From: an uncultured Bacillota bacterium
GTDB lineage: Bacteria > Bacillota > Clostridia > Peptostreptococcales > Anaerovoracaceae
Length of the DNA stretch: 5,124 bases
Assembly (NCBI GenBank): GCA_946631075.1
Contig: CAMOZS010000131.1
Span: forward strand, 1 to 5,124
Reading direction: 5' to 3'
The notes beneath the pieces were generated by a model. It made no database searches, was not told the DNA's origin, and saw only the letters and a list, made by a program, of their open reading frames with translations. The position numbers and the translations under genes were made by a program. Below are positions 4,213 to 5,124 of the stretch, in pieces. Numbering within the stretch: the stretch's first letter is position 1; each line of letters begins with the position of its first letter.

Positions 4213-5124
4213 ATGAATAAGAAGCAAAAGAACAACCTCATACGCATCATCATCGCTGCGGCCCTGCTGATCGCCCTCCACTTCATCCAGCTTGACCGGC
4301 CGGTCATGCTGGTCCTTTACCTGGTGCCCTACCTGGTCGTCGGCTACGACATTCTTCGAAAGGCAGGAAAGGGCATCATCAACCGCCAGCCTTTGGATGA
4401 GAATCTGCTGATGGCCATCGCGACCATCGGAGCACTGGCCCTGGCTGTCTACCGGACCGGGGACTTCACTGAAGCGGTGGCGGTCATGCTGTTCTATCAG
4501 GTGGGCGAGCTCTTCCAGAGCTACGCTGTGGGACGCAGCCGCCGCAACATCGGCGACCTGATGGACATCCGTCCGGATTACGCCAACATCGAGGGACCGG
4601 ACGGGATCGAGCAGGTGGATCCGGATGAAGTCGAGATCGGCACGGTGATCCTGGTCCAGCCCGGGGAGAAGATCCCCATCGATGGAGTGGTCGAGGAGGG
4701 CAGCGCCAGTCTGGATACCAGCGCCCTGACCGGGGAAAGCGTTCCCCGCAGCGTGCGTGAAGGGGACGAGGTCATCAGCGGATGCATCGATACCAACGGC
4801 CTGCTGCGGATCCGGACCACCCATGAGTTCGATGAATCCACGGCTTCCAGGATCCTGGATATGGTGGAGAACGCCAGCTCCCGCAAGTCCCGGTCGGAGA
4901 ATTTCATTTCCCGGTTCGCCCGGATATACACTCCGGTGGTGGTCATCTGCGCGGTCGCTCTGGCTATCCTGCCTCCTCTGGTCCAGATCCTGATGGGGCT
5001 TGGCGCCGGCTGGAGCGTCTGGATCTACCGGGCTCTGACCTTCCTGGTCGTCAGCTGTCCCTGCGCCCTGGTCATCAGCACCCCGCTCAGTTTCTTCGCC
5101 GGTATCGGCGGGGCAAGCCGGGAG
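4213..5124 (+). CDS. cadA: P1B-type Zn/Cd/Pb-exporting ATPase, N-terminal 304 residues (3'-truncated by window end)
   Basis: This is a heavy-metal P-type ATPase that uses ATP to pump metal out through the inner membrane. The frame runs from ATG 4213 to the window end; an in-frame TGA at 4204 rules out an earlier start. Membrane helices are predicted at about 9-27, 31-46, 66-82, 84-100, 238-262 and 271-297. The actuator domain lies between helices 4 and 5, with the dephosphorylation loop TGES at 173-176. Helix 6 contains SCPCALVISTP, with metal-binding Cys282 and Cys284. The ISTP ending is characteristic of Zn/Cd/Pb pumps (P1B-2), whereas copper pumps usually read CPCALGLATP. The phosphorylation motif (DKTGT) and ATP-binding domain lie beyond the window. 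There is no N-terminal HMA domain: the protein starts almost at helix 1, and the neighbouring 72-aa protein probably supplies it. The ribosome binding site is weak (GGGAG, 4197-4201, 11 nt before ATG), suggesting less pump than HMA protein. The cadA symbol is a family-level assignment. Confidence 0.95.
   Translation, partial: MNKKQKNNLIRIIIAAALLIALHFIQLDRPVMLVLYLVPYLVVGYDILRKAGKGIINRQPLDENLLMAIATIGALALAVYRTGDFTEAVAVMLFYQVGELFQSYAVGRSRRNIGDLMDIRPDYANIEGPDGIEQVDPDEVEIGTVILVQPGEKIPIDGVVEEGSASLDTSALTGESVPRSVREGDEVISGCIDTNGLLRIRTTHEFDESTASRILDMVENASSRKSRSENFISRFARIYTPVVVICAVALAILPPLVQILMGLGAGWSVWIYRALTFLVVSCPCALVISTPLSFFAGIGGASRE

Noticed and set aside
3946..4824. 292-codon open frame on the minus strand opposite the HMA and ATPase genes
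   Set aside because: It covers two clear genes, has an Asp/His/Gln/Leu-rich composition typical of an antisense frame in GC-rich coding DNA, and shows no domain or ribosome binding site.

Overview
The window looks like a piece of a Gram-positive Clostridia (Eubacteriales/Lachnospiraceae-like) chromosome. The main part is GC-rich (about 60% in a counted stretch of the ATPase gene), has strong AGGAGG-type ribosome binding sites, and encodes a clostripain-family (C11) peptidase and a clostridial-style ArsR/CadA metal-efflux pair. This lineage call is inference from gene content, with no marker gene to confirm it.

Layout, left to right. (1) Positions 2-295, plus strand: the 3' end of an AT-rich gene (36% GC by count) that enters from outside the window and encodes a membrane segment followed by a short, probably beta-rich domain of unknown function. 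(2) Positions 296-515: non-coding, with an orphan promoter-like sequence overlapping an inverted repeat and a rho-independent terminator serving the minus-strand operon. (3) Positions 516-3828, minus strand: a three-gene operon read right to left, made of an ArsR/SmtB-type repressor, a PaaI-like hotdog thioesterase whose GTG start overlaps the repressor stop by 8 nt, and a large membrane-anchored clostripain-like cysteine peptidase. (4) Positions 3829-3960: a compact divergent control region with back-to-back promoters (the two -35 boxes are 2 bp apart) and an imperfect inverted repeat over the plus-strand transcription start that fits an ArsR operator. (5) Positions 3961-5124, plus strand: a stand-alone heavy-metal-associated (HMA) domain protein with a DCANC metal site, then a P1B-type Zn/Cd/Pb-exporting ATPase truncated by the window end and lacking an N-terminal HMA domain of its own.

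How the genes probably work together. The repressor would sense a soft or divalent metal and release the shared control region, switching on the HMA protein and the ATPase that exports the metal. The HMA protein probably replaces the metal-binding domain missing from the ATPase. The unusual part is the other arm: the repressor appears to be co-transcribed with an acyl-CoA-type thioesterase and a surface protease whose N-terminal tail is rich in Gly, Ser and His. If this neighbourhood is conserved, metal status would be coupled to surface proteolysis and acyl-CoA metabolism. That link is a hypothesis from gene order, not something the sequence proves.
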